From: Lentzea albidocapillata
Lineage (GTDB): Bacteria; Actinomycetota; Actinomycetes; Mycobacteriales; Pseudonocardiaceae
Direction: 5' to 3'
NCBI RefSeq assembly: GCF_000719115.1
Contig: NZ_JOEA01000002.1
Span: 124,001-188,000 of the forward strand
Length of the DNA: 64,000 nt
Part shown: piece after piece, positions 60,099 to 64,000 of the stretch
How positions within the stretch are numbered: position 1 is the first letter of the stretch
Layout: each line of letters starts with the position of its first letter
Position numbers and translations under genes: made by a program
Notes under the pieces: model-generated
The model's database searches: none
Told to the model about the DNA's origin: nothing
What the model saw: only the letters and a program-made list of their open reading frames with translations

Positions 60099-61466
60099 TC
60101 AACGGTGTCGCGACGACGTGAAGCGGTCGCCGAGGAACTCCGGGGGCCGGAACCCGACGAAGGCGGCTGGGCCGAGCCCGAGCGAACCGGCGAGATCCTG
60201 CAACCGGCGCGGCTCGGCCAGTCCGCCCCAACGCCCGGTCTCGACGCGCTTCTCCATGGTCATCACCGCCGCGACCAGTTCAGCGGTCGTGAAGGCGCAG
60301 TGCCCCGCGTGGTCGGTGTACGCCTGCCGAAGCAGCGCGGCGGAACCGCTGTCGCGAACGTCTTCGGCGTACTCCTCCACGTGCTGCACCGGGACAAGGG
60401 CGTCATCGGTGGTGTGCATCGCGAGAACCGGCATGTCCAGCCGTCCGGTCAGGGTGGAGGTTTCGCGCATCCAGCGGTACGCCACCGGGTCGGCGGTCAC
60501 GCCCGCCGTGCGCGTCAACAGGTTCAGATCGGTGTGCAGATCGGCACCGGCCTGCCTGTACGACTGCGCAACCTGAGCAAGGAGTCCCGACTCGGCGAGT
60601 TGCCGCCAGTAGTTCACGCCCTTGTTCCAGGTGGGGTTGCCGCCGGCACTCTGCTCCATGTCGTAACGGCCGAACAGGATGAACGGCAGGATCGCGCGCA
60701 GGTTCTGATACCGGCCGGCCTGCTGCGCCTCGACGTCGCCCGGAGTGGGCTTCGGCTGCCCGGCAACCCACGCCGGCTCCTGGAACAAGGCCGTGATCAA
60801 GGCATTCCGAGCGCGGCCCGCGGCGCTCGCCTGCGCCTGATCCAGAGCGGTCAGCATCCGGCTCGAGATGGCGGCGGCCTCGGCGGGGCCGGTGAAGCCG
60901 ACGAGTTTGACCTGCTGCCCCGCGAGGAGCAGTTGCGCGATCGCGTGCGACCCGTCCAGCTGGTAGTTGTGCAGGTCGATCCCGCCACCCATCAGCCCGC
61001 AGGTGGCGATGGCGCCGTCGAGCTGTCGTCCGCCGCGTTCGGCGAGCCGGCCGGTGATCATGCCGCCGAACGACGTCCCGAGCGCGATGGCGCGACGAGG
61101 CTTGCCGATGATCCCGCTGACCGCCTCAAGCGTGTCGAGCCCGTCCTGAGCCGCGGTGTCCGTGACCCACCCCGGACGGGAGAACGACGAGCCGGCGAGC
61201 GCGTAGCCGCGAGCCAGCAGGGCTTCCGCGACGGCGGGACCGGGGCTGTTGACCGGCGGATTGGCGGGAGTCGGGTTGTAGCCGTGGCTGTAGAGCAGCA
61301 GCGTGCCGTTCCAGGTCGCCGGCACGTCGGCGATCCAGGTCGCGCCGTTCGGCAGGACCCCGTCGTACCTGGTCGCAGGGGCCGCCTGCGCCGTGGCGGG
61401 CGCCAGGCCCAGCACGGCCAGCGAGGTGACCACCACGGCGGTGAACAGTCGTCGAACGGTCTTCAT
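60099..61466 (-). CDS. Secreted alpha/beta hydrolase
   Basis: A 455-residue exported protein. Signal peptide 1-28 (TAQAAP). Alpha/beta-hydrolase features: LLLYSHGYNP, GYALAGSSFSR, the nucleophile elbow GTSFGG (near 128-133), a late Asp in TTDDALVP, and His in TDHAGHCAF. The family cannot be fixed; secreted lipases, esterases and tripeptidyl peptidases share this layout. Its promoter overlaps a perfect 16-bp palindrome, which suggests a dedicated repressor. Confidence 0.85.
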   Translation of the reverse strand: MKTVRRLFTAVVVTSLAVLGLAPATAQAAPATRYDGVLPNGATWIADVPATWNGTLLLYSHGYNPTPANPPVNSPGPAVAEALLARGYALAGSSFSRPGWVTDTAAQDGLDTLEAVSGIIGKPRRAIALGTSFGGMITGRLAERGGRQLDGAIATCGLMGGGIDLHNYQLDGSHAIAQLLLAGQQVKLVGFTGPAEAAAISSRMLTALDQAQASAAGRARNALITALFQEPAWVAGQPKPTPGDVEAQQAGRYQNLRAILPFILFGRYDMEQSAGGNPTWNKGVNYWRQLAESGLLAQVAQSYRQAGADLHTDLNLLTRTAGVTADPVAYRWMRETSTLTGRLDMPVLAMHTTDDALVPVQHVEEYAEDVRDSGSAALLRQAYTDHAGHCAFTTAELVAAVMTMEKRVETGRWGGLAEPRRLQDLAGSLGLGPAAFVGFRPPEFLGDRFTSSRHR

Positions 61467-61525
61467 AGTGCTCCGCCCCTTCGTGGTGGGGATGGCGAGC
61501 GACCTCGACCGAGGTGTCGAGTGAG

Positions 61526-61555
61526 AAGTTAGGCATTTTCTTGACGGCCGTCAAG
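61526..61555 (-). promoter_or_regulatory. Promoter with overlapping palindromic operator
   Basis: On the minus strand TTGACG (61554-61549), a 17-base spacer and TAACTT (61531-61526) form a good promoter for the hydrolase gene. The -35 lies inside a perfect 16-bp palindrome CTTGACGGCCGTCAAG (61540-61555), typical of a TetR-type operator. No regulator gene is adjacent. Confidence 0.72.
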
Positions 61556-61616
61556 AGAATGACCCACCCGCGATCGCCGTGGCCGTTCCGTCCGCTACCA
61601 GGTCGCGGTGTGCCCG

Positions 61617-62297
61617 TCAGTCACCGTTGAATCGGGTCCCGGCGATGTGGCGGCGGTGCCGGCTGAGGTCACACGTCAGCTCGCCACCCCAGGCGCGACG
61701 CCCCTGGTTGATGGCGAAGAGCGCGATGACCAGTCCTGCCACCGCGTCCAGCCAGGTCCAGCCGAGCACGGCGTAAGCCACCAAGCCGAGGAACGTGGTC
61801 ACGCTCAGCCAGACGCAGAGGCGCGTTTCCGCCGCGTCGGCAACGATGAGCCGCGAGTTCATCGCCAGTCCGTTCCGGCGCTTCGCGGCGGCGACAAAGG
61901 ACAAGGTCACGACAGAGATCCCGGTCAGAATGATGCCGACCAACGATTTCTCCGGCTTGGCCTGGACGACGACTTCGCGGATGCTCTCGAAGAGGACGAA
62001 AGCTCCCAGGGCGAAGAAGGTGAGTGCCACGAAGCGCAGAGCCCGGAACTCCTTGCGTTCGTCGACGGCACCTGTGCGGATCGCGGTCCGAAGCCGGACC
62101 GCGATCAGCAGCGCGGCGACGAACTCGATCCCCGAGTCGACCCCGAAGCCGACCAGTGCCACCGACGCCGCGGCGAGACCGGCGCCGACCGCGATGGCGC
62201 CTTCGACCACGTTGTAGCCGATCGTGATGTACTGCAGCACCAAGGCCTTTCGCGCGGCATCGCCGCGCACGTCCGGCAGCGCCTTGGGCTGCTTCAC
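61617..62297 (-). CDS. CDF-like cation transporter
   Basis: A 226-residue membrane protein with about six helices. LVGFGVDSGIEF in helix 2 and VADAAETRLCV in helix 5 occupy the positions of the CDF metal-site motifs, with changed residues as seen in a short CDF subfamily. The C-terminal cytoplasmic domain is nearly absent. The metal is unknown. The GTG at 62297 directly abuts GGAG, so the true start may differ slightly. It lies 10 bases after the secreted peptidase-like gene. Confidence 0.82.
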   Translation of the reverse strand: MKQPKALPDVRGDAARKALVLQYITIGYNVVEGAIAVGAGLAAASVALVGFGVDSGIEFVAALLIAVRLRTAIRTGAVDERKEFRALRFVALTFFALGAFVLFESIREVVVQAKPEKSLVGIILTGISVVTLSFVAAAKRRNGLAMNSRLIVADAAETRLCVWLSVTTFLGLVAYAVLGWTWLDAVAGLVIALFAINQGRRAWGGELTCDLSRHRRHIAGTRFNGD

Positions 62298-62307
62298 CTC
62301 CAGCAGA

Positions 62308-62964
62308 TCAGCAGGTGACGTTGACGGTCGCGGTCGCCTGGAACGACACGTGCACGTGGTCCATGTGGTTGGCCGTGGGACTCCCCCGGTTCTCCATCGC
62401 CGACCAGCCGCTGCCGTCGTTGTAGCGCTGGCGCCAGATCACGTAGGTGACGCCGAACGCCCGGCGGTTGGCCAGCACGTAGTCGGCCAGGGCGTTGCCG
62501 GTGGCGGTATCGACCATGAAGTCCAGCGCCAGGCCGCTGGGATGGTCACCGGAGCCGCCCCGGCCGGCGGCGCCGCCGATGTCGTCGACGCCGAACTTGC
62601 CCGCGACGTGGTGACCTACCTGCGCCACATGCGGTTTGACGCCGTCCAGGGTGGTCGGACAGGGCGGCGGGGGAGGTGGCGCGGGAGGCGGCGTGGTGGT
62701 CAGGGGAGCTGTCGTGGTCACCGGAGGTGGCGTGGTGGTCGCCGGAGGTTCCGAGGATGGCGTGGTGGTCGCGACAGGCCGCGAGTCTTGGCTGACAGGG
62801 CTCGACGGGGCGGCCAGCTGGGCGGCCGCGCCGGTTGGATCGACCTGCTGGTCGGAAACGCGGACGACCCAGAAGGTCACGACCAGGCCTGCGCTGAGGG
62901 TGGCGGCGACCGCGATGGGCAGCTTCCGGCTGGCTGTCTGCTTCGTTCTATGTCGGCCCGGCAT
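62308..62964 (-). CDS. Exported protein with D-Ala-D-Ala peptidase-like (ARB-07466) domain
   Basis: A 218-residue protein. One N-terminal helix (about 16-37) is followed by a Pro/Thr/Ser-rich linker (about 60-105) and a C-terminal domain of about 110 residues with SGDHPSGLALDFMVD and HMDHVHVSF. These resemble the zinc ligands of VanY/LAS-type peptidases (HxxG...D, HxDHVH). It is often annotated as an extracellular domain protein of actinobacteria. The hydrolytic role on peptidoglycan is inferred. Confidence 0.82.
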   Translation of the reverse strand: MPGRHRTKQTASRKLPIAVAATLSAGLVVTFWVVRVSDQQVDPTGAAAQLAAPSSPVSQDSRPVATTTPSSEPPATTTPPPVTTTAPLTTTPPPAPPPPPPCPTTLDGVKPHVAQVGHHVAGKFGVDDIGGAAGRGGSGDHPSGLALDFMVDTATGNALADYVLANRRAFGVTYVIWRQRYNDGSGWSAMENRGSPTANHMDHVHVSFQATATVNVTC

Positions 62965-63021
62965 TCGGGAACACCTTGCGTTGGGGACAGGGCATGCTCA
63001 CACGGCGGGCCATGTTACGAA

Positions 63022-63054
63022 ATGAACACGAGAACATCACGGGCGAGTGTTCAT
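63022..63054. repeat. Inverted repeat upstream of the peptidase-like gene
   Basis: ATGAACAC (63022-63029) and GTGTTCAT (63047-63054) are exact inverted arms with a 17-base spacer, 58 bases upstream of the 62964 start. Possible operator. Nothing else is evident in the 236-bp gap 62965-63200 except the hairpin at 63148-63188. Confidence 0.45.
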
Positions 63055-63147
63055 GCTCACATTTCCCCTGGTGAGCGCCTCGCTACCGAAAGTGACAACC
63101 CTTTTGGTCGTGGACGGTCATATGGCCCTGTCCGTCGAGGTCACGGT

Positions 63148-63188
63148 CCCGCTGGGTGGACGCGGTCGCACGACGCCCGCCCAGCGGG
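63148..63188 (-). terminator. Hairpin downstream of the carbohydrate-active protein gene
   Basis: CCCGCTGGG and CCCAGCGGG (9-bp arms, 23-base loop) lie 12 bases after the stop of the leftward gene. Confidence 0.55.
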
Positions 63189-63200
63189 TCCTGATGCCGG

Positions 63201-64000
63201 TCAGCCGAAAGCCTTCACCTCCAGCATGCCGACCGAGTCCGCTCCGCTCTGGAGTACGGCCCGCAGCCGGGTGGTGCTCACCGCGGTGAAAGTGACCTGG
63301 TTGTACTGGTTGACAGTGGTCGGGTGGCCGCTCGCTCCCGGCACGTCCGCGTAGGCGGTGCCGGTCCAGTACTGGAGCTTCCACGACGCCGGCAGGCGCA
63401 CTCCCCCGTTGTCGTCGAAGAAGTAGACCTGTGCGGACTTCATGGTCTGCGCGGCGGGCCAGGTCAGTTCGGCCCACTGCTCACCGGTGTTGGGCCAGGT
63501 GCCCCACCGCGGGTTGACCGTGTCGTTGGACGAGGGCGGGTCGATCCCGTCGTTCAACGCGGTCACGCCCTCCCACGCCGACGTGCAGGACGCCGAGGGC
63601 GTCGCGGTCAACGCCAGGTTCGTCGTCGGCCCCGGATCGGATCCGCCGCCGCGGTGGTAGACCTTCACCTCGGTCAGCGCGGTCTTGAAGCCCGAGGCGT
63701 GGGTCATCTGCACGCGTATCCGCTGCGTGCCCACCGGGGTGAAGCGGACGACGTTGTAGTTGGCATTCGGGACGCCGGGTTTTCTCGACTGGGCGGCGGC
63801 GTCGGTCCACTTGCTTCCGTTCCAGTACTGGACGTTGTACGAGGCGGGCGCCCGGTAGCGGTTGCCCGCGCGGTCGTCGCGGAAGTACAACCGCACCTCG
63901 TCCACCGTGCGGGACTGCCGGAGGTCGAGCTCGTAGGAGTCCGTGCCGTTGGGTGAGCCGGAACTTCCCCAGACCGGGTCGTTGATCGGGAACCCGTCCA
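63201..64000 (-). CDS. Secreted carbohydrate-active protein, C-terminal part (two F5/8-type C-like modules)
   Basis: The frame runs off the right edge. The visible 265 residues hold two similar beta-sandwich modules. The first is near the edge (SYELDLRQSRTVDEVRLYF, YNVQYWNGSKWTD, RIRVQM); the second has NLALTATPSASCTSAWEG, DGIDPPSSNDTVNPRWGTW and WKLQYWTGTAYADV. A linker GGGSDPGP separates them. This tandem is common at the C-terminus of actinobacterial beta-L-arabinofuranosidase (GH127-like) and related glycosidases, so the missing N-terminus is probably a glycan hydrolase (inference). Confidence 0.8.
   Translation of the reverse strand, partial: DGFPINDPVWGSSGSPNGTDSYELDLRQSRTVDEVRLYFRDDRAGNRYRAPASYNVQYWNGSKWTDAAAQSRKPGVPNANYNVVRFTPVGTQRIRVQMTHASGFKTALTEVKVYHRGGGSDPGPTTNLALTATPSASCTSAWEGVTALNDGIDPPSSNDTVNPRWGTWPNTGEQWAELTWPAAQTMKSAQVYFFDDNGGVRLPASWKLQYWTGTAYADVPGASGHPTTVNQYNQVTFTAVSTTRLRAVLQSGADSVGMLEVKAFG

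Noticed and set aside
62641..62780. Repetitive tract as a tandem repeat or CRISPR-like array
   Set aside because: It encodes the Pro/Thr-rich linker of the peptidase-like protein. The units are irregular codon repeats without spacers.

Overview
The window is high-GC DNA (roughly 70% by eye) with many GTG starts, ATGA/GTGA stop-start overlaps and TANNNT-type -10 boxes. This points to a filamentous actinobacterium. A calerythrin-like EF-hand protein, an NmtR/P1B-4 ATPase pair and a recurring TCCACAGTGGA motif fit the Pseudonocardiaceae (Lentzea, Saccharothrix, Amycolatopsis and relatives). The family assignment is inference. I saw no rRNA, tRNA, CRISPR array or complete transposase gene.

Layout. 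1-1.7 kb: tail of a PL11 rhamnogalacturonan lyase and a decayed 3' remnant of a molybdopterin oxidoreductase. 1.9-3.5 kb: a 14-helix MFS drug exporter with a clear promoter. 3.6-19.4 kb: an unassigned biosynthetic cluster of fifteen genes in two tightly overlapping operons that diverge from about 13.8 kb. The leftward operon encodes two AMP-dependent ligases, a permuted CaiB-type CoA-transferase, two methyltransferases, a flavin oxidoreductase, a UbiA-type prenyltransferase and two DegT-family PLP aminotransferases. The rightward operon encodes two Gfo/Idh dehydrogenases, a TIM-barrel isomerase, an M20 hydrolase, an Ldh2-family reductase and a small unknown protein. There is no PKS or NRPS carrier, so the chemistry probably runs on CoA thioesters and an aminated sugar or cyclitol. 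A 73-bp palindromic insertion lies in frame at the start of the TIM-barrel gene.

19.4-31.7 kb: mostly accessory or housekeeping genes, namely calerythrin, a UDP-sugar 6-dehydrogenase, a small secreted protein, an SPFH/NfeD pair, a YraQ/YcgQ-type pair, an XRE regulator facing a secreted phosphatase, and an MFS gene with two exported proteins. 31.7-34 kb: divergent nmtR and P1B-4 metal-efflux ATPase genes around a palindromic operator, both apparently leaderless.

34-49.6 kb: the most interesting region. Two operons, each with a Zur-like palindrome upstream, face away from a shared divergent region. The leftward one encodes a peptide/nickel-type binding lipoprotein and a two-in-one permease. 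The rightward one encodes an ATP-grasp ligase, a DUF364/DUF4213 'putative heavy-metal chelation' protein, a cysteine-synthase-like PLP enzyme, a dipeptide-epimerase-like enolase, an MFS exporter, a methyltransferase, a second binding lipoprotein, two permeases, a tandem ABC ATPase and a GNAT acetyltransferase. The make, export and re-import plan matches staphylopine/pseudopaline-type metallophore loci, but the biosynthetic enzymes are unrelated. I propose a zinc-starvation-induced metallophore system of undescribed type.

49.6-64 kb: asparagine synthetase and a freestanding ketosynthase diverging from a repeat-rich promoter region, an ABC exporter, a small nucleotide-binding-like protein, a large secreted subtilase, an MFS exporter, a secreted alpha/beta hydrolase with a palindromic operator in its promoter, a CDF-like cation transporter, a secreted peptidase-like protein and the C-terminal part of a carbohydrate-active secreted protein that runs off the window.
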